Source: Dichomitus squalens LYAD-421 SS1
Lineage: Eukaryota; Basidiomycota; Agaricomycetes; Polyporales; Polyporaceae
Length of the DNA: 64,000 nucleotides
Assembly (NCBI RefSeq): GCF_000275845.1
Contig: NW_006766887.1
Location: 503,500-567,499, forward strand
Direction of reading: 5' to 3'
Within the stretch, counting starts at the first letter, position 1; each line of letters begins with the position of its first letter. Under the pieces are notes generated by a model. The model was not told the origin of the DNA. It ran no database searches and saw only the letters and a program-made list of their open reading frames with translations. Both the position numbers and the translations under genes were made by a program. This document shows, in pieces, positions 34,721 through 46,700 of this stretch.

Positions 34721-37700
34721 ATGCCCACTGTGTCTCCCTCTTCCAAAGAGAACATTCCATTTCAGGGCAGGTCCGTACCTCCCTCTCTCGTTCTGACCAC
34801 CGACTCACTACCCACCGCGTCTTCTTTCAGCGACACCACCTTCAAGCTCAACACGGACTCCCAACCCGCCTCCAAGAAGCGCAAGATCTCTCCCACCGGC
34901 CCTTCAAACTCCCAACCCAGTCAACCCTCCTTCGCTGACGTCCTCCAGAGACTCAAGGACGAGGCCGGCGAATCCAAAGGTCTCTCTTTCCCTCTCCTCT
35001 TTCCCTCTCTTACTCACTCTGTAATCCAGATGCCGAGGGCGGCGCTGACTCCTGGGCTCGTCCCCCTTTGCCTCCCATCAACCCCAACCGCGACAGTATC
35101 AGTAAGCCTCCGTCCCCCATCCTCCTCCACCCCAACTCAACCACTCTCCAGTATTCCAGCAGATTGACATCGAAGACTCGGTTGACCAACAGACCGGCGG
35201 TACCACCCTCAGGATGTTTGGTGTCACTCAAGTCCGTCCCTGACCCTCGAGCTCCTTAAACTCCCTCTCATTGCTGTTACCTCTAGGACGGTCATAGCGT
35301 GCTAGCACTGGTCACTGACTTCCTCCCTTACTTCTACATCGCCACTCCCCGAGGTTTCTCAAACGAGGACGCAGGGCCCTTCCAGCGCCATATCAATGTC
35401 CGTCCGTCTCTCTCTCACTTACCTCCCAGCTGAATATCTTCCAGAATATCCTCGGTTACGGTGCCGTACGCCACGTCGAGTTGACAACTAAACGCAGTCT
35501 ATGGGGCTATAGAGGAGATGACTGGGTCAGCTTCGTCAAGATCACCGTCATAGACCAGAGAAGTATACCCAAAGTCCGAGATATGTTCATTTCCTCATCA
35601 TCCATGCTTCTCCTCCCTAACTTCTTCTGCTGTTTTGACACGCCTCTTCGAGCGCGGTGAATGCAAGTTCAACGGCCTCTTTGAGACTGATGTTGCAACC
35701 TTCGAAAGTAACATAGCCTACACCCTCCGCTTCATGATCGACACAAGGGTGAGTCATTTGGTGCCGTTGTCAGCCGCACGCCCTCTCACCTTGTTCCCAG
35801 GTTGTTGGCATGAACTGGATCGAGGTCCCGGCGGGGAAGTATTCCCTCCTTGAGGGCAAGGCGAAGAAGTCTCACTGTCAAATCGAGTTCACCGTCAAGT
35901 TAGTGTCAACTGTTCCATGATCCACCGATCCCCTAACCAATCGACTTGTCTAGGTGGGACCAGTTCATCTCGCACGCACCGGATGGCCAGTGGTCGAAAA
36001 CGGCCCCACTCCGCATCCTCAGTTTCGATATCGAGTGCGCCGGACGTAAAGGTATCTTTCCCGAGCCACATATAGACCCCGTCATCCAGATCGCGAACAT
36101 GGTCACTCGGCAAGGTTTGTTGCCAGCTCCTCCTTTGCTGGTCCGCTCTGCTGACCATGCGCCAGGCGAGAGCAAGCCTTTCATCAGGAACGTCTTCACC
36201 CTCAATAGCTGTGCACACATTGTGGGCTCGCAGGTCTTGTCCTTCACCGACGAGGCAGAGCTCCTCGTGAGATGGCGTGAATTCATCGAGGAGGTCGACC
36301 CAGACGTGATAATCGGTTACAACATTTCGAACTTCGATTTTCCTTATCTCCTCGACCGCGCAAGGGCTCTCAAGGCGAGCAAGTTCCCGTACCTCGGCAG
36401 AATCGCCAGTCAGTATTTCTCGTTTATCATCCGACGCTCTGGCGAGCGCAGCTCACCGCCGGTCGCGCCTCTAGACAAGCAGACTGTAACGAAGGACACG
36501 CACTTCTCATCAAAGGCCTTTGGTCAACGCGACTCGAAGGAGACGGTCCTGGATGGTCGACTCCAGATCGATATTCTGCAGTACATGCAACGGGAGTACA
36601 AGCTGCGCAGCTATACACTCAACTCGGTCTGTGCCCATTTCCTGGGCGAGCAGAAGGAGGACGTGCACCATTCGGTCATTACGGAGCTGCAGAACGGTAC
36701 CCCAGAGTCGCGTAGGCGTCTGGCCGTCTACTGTTTGAAGGTAAGTCGCGCCTCTTTCCCTGCCACACCTGGTGATATTGAATAGTCTCTTGGCAGGATG
36801 CGTACCTGCCTCAACGTTTGATGGACAAACTCATGTGCTTCATCAACTATACGGAGATGGCCCGTGTGACGGGCGTCCCGTTCAATTACCTCCTCGCGCG
36901 TGGCCAGTCCATCAAGGTCTTGTCCCAGCTCTTTCGCAAGGCGAACGATGACGGTTACGTCGTGCCGGCGCTCAAGGGTGAAGGTATGTGGGTCATGCCT
37001 TCCACACCGGCTGCCTTCTCATTACTATAACGTAGGCAGCGACGAGCAGTACGAGGGTGCTACCGTCATCGAGCCCAAGAAGGGCTATTACGACGTGCCC
37101 ATCGCCACGTTGGATTTCAGCTCCCTGTATCCGTCGATCATGATGGCGCATAACCTGTGCTACACGACGCTGCTCGACAAGGCCACCGTGGACCGTCTGG
37201 GTCTCGTGAGGGACGTGGACTACGTTCAGACTCCGAACAACGGTGCGTGCTCAGCTCTCGCTGGAGATGGCTGGTGAGTTGAGGCGTCTTGCAGATTTGT
37301 TCGTCAAGTCTTCGAGGCGAAAAGGCTTGCTTCCCACCATCCTCGAAGACCTGATCAGTGCGCGGAAACGGGCGAAGGCGGATCTGAAAAAGGAGACGGA
37401 TCCTTTCAAGCGTGCCGTGCTGGACGGTCGGCAGCTCGCGTTGAAGGTGAGAGATCGCGGTACGCCGTCGTGATTATTGTTGACTGTGGTGACCGCCCCG
37501 TAGATCAGCGCGAACTCGGTGTACGGGTTCACCGGCGCGACGATAGGAAAATTACCGTGTTTGGCGATCTCGTCGAGTGTCACTGCGTATGGGCGGCAGA
37601 TGATCGAGAAGACGAAGCAGGAGGTCGAGGCGGAGTACTGTATCGCAAATGGACACGATCACGACGCGACGGTCATCTATGGTGATACCGATTCAGTCAT

Positions 37701-39137
37701 GGTAAGGTTTGGTCCGACGGACTTGCCTACCGTCATGCGGTTAGGTTGGTGATGATGCTCGTTGTTGGTTCGACCACGATGGCTGATGTCGTGCGGCAAA
37801 CGTCCAGGGAGCGAGGCTGCAGACTTTGTGACGGGCAAGTTCATCAAGCCGATCAAGCTCGAGTTCGAGAAGGTCTACTTCCCCTACCTGCTCATCAGCA
37901 AGAAGCGGTACGCGGGCCTGTATTGGACACGGCCGGAGAAGTACGACAAGATGGACACGAAGGGTATCGAGGTGCGTCGCGTCGACGCTCGTCGACGTCG
38001 GACGGGACACTGACGAGCTGCAGACCGTGCGGCGCGACAACTGTCGGCTGGTGTCGACTGTCATCGAGACGTGCTTGCACAAGCTGCTCATCGACCGCGA
38101 CGTCAAGGCGGCGGAGGAGTACGTCAAGCAGGTCATCTCCGACCTGCTGCAGAACAGGATCGATATGTCGCAGTTGGTGATCACGAAGGCCCTCGCCAAG
38201 GCCGGTAAGGAGATCGCCACCGTGTCGTGCGTGAGATCGTTTGCTCACTGGTATTCGGCAGACTACGCTGCAAAGCAAGCGCACGTCGAGCTGGCGGAGC
38301 GGATGAAGCAGCGAGACGCGGGTTCCGCCCCTGCTCTGGGCGACCGTGTGGCGTATGTCATCATCAAGGGCATCAAGGGTGCGTGGACGACGCGGCGGTC
38401 TTCGCGAGAGGACGTGTGCTGACGATGCCCGACAGGCGCCGCGGCGTACGAGAAGTCGGAAGACCCGATCTATGTTTTGGAGAACAACATCCCCATCGAC
38501 ACGAAGTACTACCTCGACAACCAGCTGTCGAATCCTCTGATGCGCATCTTCGAGCCCATCATGGGGGACAAGGCGAACTCGCTCCGTACGTCGTCGGACT
38601 GCTTCCGCGCGAGCGTGTGAATTGTCTGAACGCTTTCGTATAGTGTCTGGTGACCACACCCGGACGATCCAGATCGCTACCCCGACGGTCGGTGGTCTGA
38701 TGAAGTTCGCGGTGAAGACGGTGACGTGCTTGGGGTGCAAGACGCCTCTCCGTCCGAACAACAGCGTGAAGGGTGAGCATTTACAGGGACTGATGAGTGC
38801 TTGCCGTGCTAACGTCTTGTGCAGGTGGCGCGGTTTGCAACAACTGCAGACCGAGGCTGGGCGAGCTATATCAGAAGCAGGTCACGTCTGCGTCTGAGTT
38901 ACAAGTCCGCTTCTCTCGCCTGTGGACGCAGTGCCAACGGTGTCAGGGCTCGCTGCATCAGGTCAGTCTCTGCAGTCGGCGAAGTCGCTGAAAGAACGGG
39001 AAACTGAAACCAGTGTTCGTCAGGATGTGTTGTGCACAAGTCGAGACTGCCCGATTTTCTACATGAGGAAGAAGGCGCAGAAGGACGTCGAGGATGCCAA
39101 CGCCGTTTTGGATCGATTCGAGGACGAGCTTTGGTAG
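34721..39137 (+). CDS. POL3: DNA polymerase delta catalytic subunit (22 exons)
   Basis: Replicative family-B polymerase with 3'-5' proofreading in the nucleus. Exons: 34721-34770, 34831-34979, 35030-35101, 35152-35231, 35287-35397, 35445-35580, 35642-35748, 35801-35898, 35954-36114, 36166-36408, 36475-36740, 36797-36983, 37036-37242, 37295-37446, 37504-37744, 37808-37971, 38024-38204, 38262-38378, 38436-38585, 38644-38772, 38825-38961, 39024-39137 (1083 residues). Exo I DIE at 293-295; palm motif [11 protein letters not shown] (D580); motif B region NSVYGFTG; motif C YGDTDS (D734, D736). C-terminal CysA (CLGC...CNNC) and CysB (CQRC...C...C, the 4Fe-4S site) close the protein. Intron 6 has AT-AC ends. 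Introns 1, 4 and 5 use GTCCGT donors. Confidence 0.97.
35581..35641 (+). other. POL3: Probable AT-AC intron of POL3
   Basis: A 61-bp interval beginning ATATGTTC and ending TTTTGACAC. Removing exactly these bases joins KVR to [12 protein letters not shown] in frame, matching the family, whereas no GT-AG pair here does so without losing conserved residues. CCCTAAC about 20 bp before the end would serve as a branch site. Confidence 0.65.
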
Positions 39138-39418
39138 CCAGCATGGGTGTCCCTTCCGCTTGTAGTTTTGCTTTGAGATCGTAGCATGACCTTTTGCATA
39201 TCACACATCATGTACTCTTAGGACTATCGTGATTCACATCATCCGTAATAGACTCTGCCGTCTAGCAACGATACGACGACATCGTAGCCGCACTTCGTGA
39301 GAGTGAACCCGAAACGTCCGTTCTGGGACTATCATCATTAACATTCAAGGACATTACAAAACATGCGCACGAAGGTACGTTATATCGTGTGTACCGGAAC
39401 CCTATACGAACAACTCGC

Positions 39419-41199
39419 TCAGACCTTCTCATTCACGTCCTTTTCGTCCTCCCCAGCGCCACCGCCCTTGAGGTTGGAGACGTGGACGTTCTGCGCAATC
39501 AGCTCGCGACGGTACTTGACGCTCGTGAGCGGCGTCGAGTTCTCGTAGAGGATGTCGATCTGCTCGAGCGACAGGCCCTTGGTCTCGGGGATGCAGAAGT
39601 AGGTGAAGATCACGCAGCCCAAACACGTCGAGCCCCAGATGAAGAACACCTTGACACCGAGGCCGGCGTCGCCGGGGCCGACGTTGACGAGGTAGGGCGT
39701 CGCGAACGCGATGGCCCAGTTCCAGAGCCAGTTCGACGCGACGGAGAGCGACATCGCCTTGGCGCGGATGTTGAGCGGGAAGATCTCGCCGGTGATGACC
39801 CAGGCGATGGGGCCCCAGGTGGAGGCGAAAGCGGCGATGTAGATGCAGACGAGCGCGATGAGCGCCTTCTGGCCGGACTGGTTTTCGACGGAGATGGTGA
39901 CGCCGATGATGGCCACGAGGTACTCGCAGATGCACATGACGGCGGCGCCGTAGATGAGGAGGTAGCGGCGGCCGAACCGCTCGACGCCCCACATGCCCGG
40001 CAGGGTCATGAAGACGTTGACGATGTTGGTCGCGACCGAAACCAGGAAGGGGTTCTTGATGCCGGAGTTCTGGAAGAAGGTCGTGCCGTCTGTGTGAAGC
40101 GATTAATGGAAGCGTTTTTACGGTAGCACGAAGTGCCTCAAACTCACAGTAGAAGATGAAGTTGATGCCAGTGAGCTGCTGCCACGCCTGAATGAGGATA
40201 CCGGACATGGTGCGGAGGAAAATCTTGTTGTGTGTGAACTTGAAGCAGTCGAGGTACGAGCTCTCACCAATCTCCTCCTCTTCCTTCAGTGCGGCAGCGA
40301 TATCCTCGAGCTCAAGTTGGACCTCGGGATCATCGATAGGCAGCTGGGTCAGACGAGACAGAGATCGGGCAGCGTCGTCACGTCGACCCTGCTTGATTAG
40401 CCAGCGAGGGGTCTGCGCAGGGAGAATGAGCAGAATGAGTATTAAGTACAGAGACGCAGCCAGATTGCAGTTTCTCACCTCAGGGAGCCAAAACATGCCC
40501 ACGAAGAGGATGAACGCCCACACGAACTGGATGGAGATGGGGATCCGCCAAGCCGAGTGGTTCTGGCGATCCTTGGTAGCGTTGTTGATTACTGCGGCGA
40601 GCAGGATACCAATGGTAATTGCCCACTGGTACCCGGACACCACGGCGCCACGAATCCACTTGGGCGAGCACTCGGACTGGTACATGGGGATGAGGGTCGA
40701 GATGAGGCCGACACCGAAGCCGGCAAAGAAACGGCCGACGATGAATGTGGCCCAGTTGCTGGCGCCAGTCTGGAGGGCGATACCGAGGCAGAACACACTG
40801 CAGGACGCGATGATGCCCGTGCGGCGACCGATAATGTCAGCGGTGGGCGCGCCAAAGAGAGCGCCTAGAGAAGATATTTCAGTTCAAACCCGCAGTGCGA
40901 TGGAGAGCGGTAATTGTGCGCTCACCAAAGAAGGTACCGGCGGAGAGGATGGAGACGACAAGAGACTGGTTCGGAGTGGACAAAAAGAAGCCCGAGGGGT
41001 TCGTTGCAGTTACCGCAGTCGGCTGGCCAAAGGTCCTCAGCCAGTCGTCCATTGCAATGATACCGGAGATGGTGCCGGTATCGTAGCCGTAGAGGACACC
41101 ACCGAAGGCGGCGAAGGCGACCATGGCGATACCGACGATGTTGGTTTTCGGCGCGGCTGCGCCGATGCCAGGGCCGGAGGCTGCTGGACCGCCAGGCAT
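39419..41199 (-). CDS. MFS sugar (hexose) transporter, complete
   Basis: Plasma-membrane sugar porter with 12 predicted helices. Exons on the minus strand: 41199-40926, 40864-40479, 40412-40148, 40089-39419 (531 residues). Hallmarks: GGVLYGYDTGTISG in helix 1, GRRTG after helix 2, GRFFAGFGVG, PETPRWLI, QQLTGINFIFYYGTTFF, ERFGRR and PETKGLSLEQ. It is a close paralog of the partial gene at the left edge. Two of its three introns can be compared: one is shared, while the one splitting LPE from TPRWL is absent in the other copy. The C-terminal tail is acidic with ED/EK residues. Fungal relatives include glucose, galactose and xylose carriers; substrate is not inferable here. Confidence 0.95.
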
Positions 41200-42284
41200 T
41201 GTGGATGTGGGTGGTGCGCGCGCGGGGTGTGTGGGGGCGGGAGGTTGCGACGCGTAGGCCTGGGTAACTCGAGGATGTGGATGCGGGGCGACGAACCACG
41301 AAGGTTCCCCAGGGCGGGAGGACTATATATAGGGTCTGGGGAAAGACGCGATTGAGGTTGATTGATTTCCGAATCGCTGTCAACGTATGGAAGCCCCCGC
41401 ATCGGGCAGCTGTAAAGCCAACGGATAGCGCGCAGAGACCGTATGGAACTGTCAAGGACCGGCTCATCATGGGCTGCGATGAAACTTGCGGATAGGCATG
41501 GATCTCGGAGGGTATGTCACAGCGCCGTAAGGGGTACGCGAGGTGGGATGGAGAGAGATGGGAGAAAACATGGTCCGGCTGCTGACCCGAAGATGGGCTC
41601 TGAGTGGCTGGAAGCTGGATATGAGCGGCGAGAAAGAGCGAGGAGGGTAGAGGCCATCAAGGACCTGACACAAGGTAGCAACAGGCGTGGGAGGCCCGAT
41701 GCAAGAGTTACGGGGCGGCGCCCTGCTGACTATGGAGGGGGAATGAAGCCGAAGCAGAGACGGATCTTGTGTGGGCGGAGGAATGAAGGACACTGGCGGA
41801 AACAAACGCAAGGCACGGACGACGAATTACGCGGGAGAGAGCGAGCTCGGGACGGCGACGCTCGCGAAAGTTAACCGGGCGTCCATCCGGCGCTGGTTCG
41901 GTTGCAGGCGTCACCTAAGTATGCGTGGTCAAATGTCTCGAAAACGATTGCGGAATCCGACTGCGGGGTACCTGGAGCGTGGGTACCAAACCTTGCCTAT
42001 TACCAGATCCCGTCGCTATTCAAGGCAGGTGGATTGCCCGTCAATGAGTGCAAATGTTCCCCAAGGCCAGCTCGTCTTCCGAAGCCAGCTAAAAGCTCTC
42101 GCACCAAAACCTTCCTTTCCCTCGGCCCTCTGCGCTGTGCGAGCAGCGTCAGCCACAAGGCAAACCAACACGCGATGGGTTGATGCTTACAGACGCGAAT
42201 AGACGCACACCATCGGGCCACCCCAATTAATGTCCGGACAGCTTTCTTCGCCGCTGCAGACCACGCTCATAGTTTGTTCTTTCC
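41200..42284. other. Intergenic, promoter of transporter; no gene seen
   Basis: About 1.1 kb upstream of the transporter and downstream of the EF-hand-like gene's stop. Several 100-140 codon frames overlap on both strands without family resemblance. GC-box-like CCCC stretches occur near the transporter start, of the kind carbon-catabolite repressors bind, but no clear array. Confidence 0.45.
41324..41331 (-). promoter_or_regulatory. TATA box of the sugar transporter gene
   Basis: TATATATA lies about 125 bp upstream of the ATG on the minus strand, in an otherwise GC-rich context. Position and sequence suit a regulated, TATA-containing promoter. Confidence 0.55.
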
Positions 42285-43356
42285 TTAAGCTAGCTTGGCC
42301 GCGACCATCATTCGTTCAAAGTCTGCGAGCCCCATCGACCTGTCGGCGGCTGTGGAGAACGCGTCGAGCATCTCCACTGTCTGCGCCCGCGCCCAGGGAC
42401 CGATTAGCCGACCGTGCCTCACACGGGAGAAGTACGCAGCTTACCTCTTCAGCTGAGATCTTCTCTTTCAGCAGCGCTGCTACGCGTGTGATATCTTTGA
42501 TTCGGATCCGCTGCGCGTCGAGACTCGCGTCTGGAACGTCGGGGAAGAAGAGCGCGAACGTAGCACGGCATTCTTTCTTCTGTCGGGCACTCAATCCATG
42601 TTGTTTTGCGTCGTCTTTGTCGCCATCTTCGGACGAGATGGAACGCTTACGGCCGCGTCCTCGTCGGGACTTGGGCGAAGAGGGCGCCACCTTGGAGATG
42701 GCCTTGCCTTTGGCGTTCTTGGCGGGGAGGAAGCCGCCTTCCCGGTACTCGTCGTCTGAGTCGACTCCGAAAGCATCGGATCCACTGCTCAAAGACTGCA
42801 TATATTCTTCGCCCGAATCAGAGAGCTCGTCGCCGGGGGGAACGCCAGCTTCGGACCCGGAAGGGGGGTCTTGATCCCCGCCCATGTCCACGTCGTCGTC
42901 TCCGGCCAGACCGGGGTCGAGAAGGGCCGCGCAGACAGCACGCCAATCCTTGCGGGTGACGAGAGCGTCTAGCGGATCGCCAGACTGAGAAGTCGAGCGA
43001 TCGTTCCATCCGGAGGCAGCGTTGCGGAAGACGGAGAGCACATCCTCGTCGTCGGGTTGGAGGTCGAGGATCTGGAGGGCGGTAGGAATGAGGGAGAGGG
43101 GGATATGCCTCTGCACGATCTCCTGATCGTCCTGGTCTTCAGACGACTGGGGCTCGTCAGGCAAGAAGCCACCAGGAGGGGCGTCGTCGAGAAGGAAACC
43201 GCCAGGTGCGGGTGCCTGATCTTGTTCTAGTTTGCGACGCTTTGAAGGAGGAGAGCCAGAGGAGGATAGGGCAGAGTCGAATGCGTTGTCTATTCTGCGC
43301 TGGAGATCGAGAGGGAGTGCAACATAGCCGGGGTCGACTTCGTCTGTTCTCGCCAT
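42285..43356 (-). CDS. Acidic protein with degenerate centrin-like EF-hand C-terminus
   Basis: Exons 43356-42445 and 42380-42285 on the minus strand encode 335 residues. The first two thirds are acidic and low-complexity, with repeats of the type GGFLLDD / PGGFLPDE and a KRRK motif that could serve nuclear import. The last 75 residues resemble the second half of centrin or calmodulin (ITRVAALLKEKISAEETVEMLDAFSTAADRSMGLADFERMM), but the calcium loops lack the usual acidic ligands. A Rad33-like role (a non-calcium centrin relative that partners Rad4 in DNA repair) is possible but only a guess. The start codon abuts an 18-bp minisatellite. Confidence 0.7.
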
Positions 43357-43360
43357 CGTA

Positions 43361-43504
43361 GTTGCAGTCGTAGTCGTAGTTGCAGTCGTAGTCGTAGTTG
43401 CAGTCGTAGTCGTAGTTGCAGTCGTAGTCGTAGTTGCAGTCGTAGTCGTAGTTGCAGTCGTAGTCGTAGTTGCAGTCGTAGTCGTAGTTGCAGTCGTAGT
43501 CGTC
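43361..43504. repeat. 18-bp minisatellite, eight near-perfect units
   Basis: The unit GTTGCAGTCGTAGTCGTA repeats at 43361, 43379, 43397, 43415, 43433, 43451, 43469 and 43487. Seven copies are exact and the eighth differs in its last base; degenerate GTCGTA units continue to about 43525. It occupies the 5' leader of the minus-strand EF-hand-like gene, four bases from its ATG, and part of the divergent promoter shared with the condensin gene. Perfect copies imply recent expansion. Confidence 0.95.
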
Positions 43505-43713
43505 GTAGTCGTAGTCGTAGTTGCATTCGATGTCTGCCTGTGTCTGCCACAGCCGGTCTCTCAGATGTATAAGCGCCCAAGAGGGGGAGATGTCACGTGG
43601 GGCGCGTTGGGGTGGTTGAACGCGTCGTGTTGCTCCTCTTGTCCTCCGCCATCAGCATCCTCGCGCCCGTCCAAGCCCGCCCGCTCCCTCCCCCGCCCCC
43701 ATCTCTGCCCGCC

Positions 43714-46700
43714 ATGCCCGTCTCGCGCCACCGCACACAGCGAGAGATCTCCCGCCAATCCTTTGCCGAATCCGACTCGGGTGGCGACACAGAACGCGAG
43801 CAAACTCCCCGCCCACACACCGCGCGCAACTTCTCCAAGAAACGCCTCAGCGAACGCTTCGACCCTGACGGCAGCTTCAATCTTGACGACGCAACAAATG
43901 GTACCTCCAAGGCGCGCCCTCCTCTCAAGAGCGTCAACATAAACGACGATGTTGCGGAGAAGCGGCGCCGCAGGAAGAGCGCGAAGGTCGTCCTGCCCCT
44001 CGACCCAGATGACGAACCAGAAGCTGGGCCCTCCAACTCTGCGAACTCCCATGACGCTACCGACGGGGCCGCTGAAGGCTCCAGAGCCGCAAATCTAGCT
44101 AAGCAGAAGAGCCAGCTCTTGAACGTACCCCAGGTTCCGGTCATCAACGTACCCATAGACGTTATGACCTCCAACTTTGACCAGTGGATGAAGATGGCAA
44201 CCGATAACGTGCGTATTTTTCCTGTCGTACATTGAGCCAAATCGCGCAGGTGTTCAGCGCCGCTCCTGTTCATGCCTGGTTCCCCTTGCTTTCCTCGGCG
44301 CAACTCCTCCCCGCCCCCTTCATTGAGATTATATGGCTTTCCTATGCATCGTGTGTCTGGATCACCGTGCCTGACCCGTGTTACAGAAAATCAATGCCGC
44401 AAATTCCTGGAATTTCGCCCTCATCGACTACTTTCACGACATGTCCCTTCTGCGCAACAACACCGACAATTCCATCAACTTCCAACGCGCATCCTGCACC
44501 CTTGACGGCTGCGTCAAGATCTGGACCTCCCGTGTCGACTCCGTCGGCACCGAGACCGGCAAGCTTCTCAGCAACCTCGCCAACGGCGGTCACGACCCCG
44601 AGGACGGCGAAGGCTCTGACGACCCCGACGGTGCCGACCCGAGTCAAAGCCAACGCAAGCGGAAAGCGTACCGGAGCGAGTCCACTCTCGCCAAGAACCC
44701 CGCCCAGCTCCGTACCAAGAAGCTCGAGCTCGAATTCAGCGTCGATCCTCTCTTCAGGAAGACGTGCGCCGACTTCGATGAGGGCGGCGCGCAGGGTCTG
44801 CTCATGAACCATCTCGGCCTGACCGTCACCCCCAATGGCGGTCTCCGCGTCGTGTTCGACGCGAGCGACTCAGTGGCCAAGGGAGAGGAAGAGGAGCAGC
44901 CTCTGGAGGAGCCTCGCGACGAGGTTGATCTCAGCTTTCTTCGAGGTATGCTTCTCAACGGGCCTTGACAGTTCCCCGCAGCCTGACGATCCTCAGCAGA
45001 ACAATTCATCCCAAATCTCGACAGTATTGAGGAGCAAGAAATCTCACACTCTCTTGAGGACTTTGCTTTCGGCAAGGACAGCTTCTCGATGGACAACACG
45101 ACCTTCTTCCGAGACGGTGCGCTTGCGTTGGACGACGATGACGACGATGGGAACGATGGCTTTGGCGACGCTCCTGATATCGATAATGCGATGGACGTAG
45201 ACGGCGTCCCGAACAGCGCCGCTCCAGTCGAAGACTTTTTCGTTGGGGACCAAGCCATCCCGGAGGACTATGGCGACTTTGGCGCGGAGTATGGCCCTGA
45301 CGGCGATACCACCTCCGTCGGTGGGTCGGACGGCGCACCCGGAGAGCAGAAGCAGGGTCAGTTTGTTGCCTTCGACCCGAGGCATCCGCCGAACGAGCGC
45401 GATTTCGTGATGGCGGTCGGTGAAGACGGTGAAGGCATGGCGAACTACTTTGATCAGAATTACTTCAAGAAGAACTGGGCAGGGCCAGAGCACTGGAAGC
45501 TCAGGAAGGTAGTCCGCCGACGTATGTGTTTCCTCTGTTGTTCATCCTTCACAAACGTCAGTCGTCTCACGAATACTTGTGAAGCTGATGCCACCGATGC
45601 GGCTGCGTCAAGACCAAAGCGGGAAAAGAAAGAAGCGTTCAGGATCGACTTCCTTGCCCCTCCAGAGGAAGATGTGAAGACGCGGAAGAAGAAGCTTTTC
45701 GCGCCCGTCGTCCGAGGTGCTGGCATCAACCTTCCAGGACCAGCCGCTTCCAAGAAGGGGCGCGGTAAGAGGGGTAAAGGCAAGGACAAGGAAGAGAAGC
45801 GCAACAACCAGACTTTGCCGGACGACATGCACTTCTCAACCAAGAGTCTAGTGACCTTGTTCCTTAAGCCGAGATTCTCGGTGAGTTACAACTCCCTTGC
45901 TTCTAGCTTAGACCAGTTTCTTACCCTCCCTGTCAAAGCTGAAAATGCGTGGACATCGGTTACGCCTAGATGGGGTCCCAGAAGGCGAGGTCAACGAGGC
46001 GTTCTGGGCGCAAGCAGCGGCGAATCAAGCGGCGGGTGCTGGCGGAGAGGCTGGAGATGATAGTCAGTACCCGTCGTACCTCCAGCGATGATAGCTGATC
46101 TGACGCGGCCAGCAGGCGCGATACCGTTCGACACCCAGTTCTTCCACGACGACGACTTTGACGACGGGCCAGGCTTTGATGATGTCGATGATGGGGTGGA
46201 TGGCGGCCTACCTGTTGAGGCGGACGAGCAAGATCTCCTCGCAGCCACACAGGGTCAAACACGCCGTGTGAAGCCTGAAACGGTCAACTACGCCAAGCGG
46301 GCGAAGCGGGTGGATGTCCGGAAACTCAAGGAGAACATTTGGAAGGGCCTTGAGATCGTCGCGCCTCCAGTCGAGGATGGCGAAGATGCTATGGTACGTA
46401 CTCTACAGTCCTTTCTGAAAATATGAAAAAGCAACTGACTCGTGGTCGAGCAGGACACAGATGACCAACAGCCCACAGACCCAACGGAAGCAAGACCTTT
46501 CACGTCGGTCATCACTGGTCTGCAGAAGACGTACACCAAGGACAAGATGGACGAGATCAGCACCAGCTTCTGCTTCATCTGTTTGCTCCATCTGGCGAAC
46601 GAGCGGGGACTCAAGCTCGAGGTCGATGGCAAGGTCGAAGATGACGACGAGGATGAGGATGCGGCTGTTGGTGACAGCAACAAAGTTGGTAACCTATGGG

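Noticed and set aside
39389..40126. 245-codon + strand frame opposite the second transporter
   Set aside because: Mirror of the minus-strand transporter exon; acidic Asp/Glu/Val-rich composition typical of such shadows.
43290..43580. Minus-strand frame made of alternating Leu-Arg-Gln repeats
   Set aside because: It is simply the translation of the 18-bp minisatellite in another frame.
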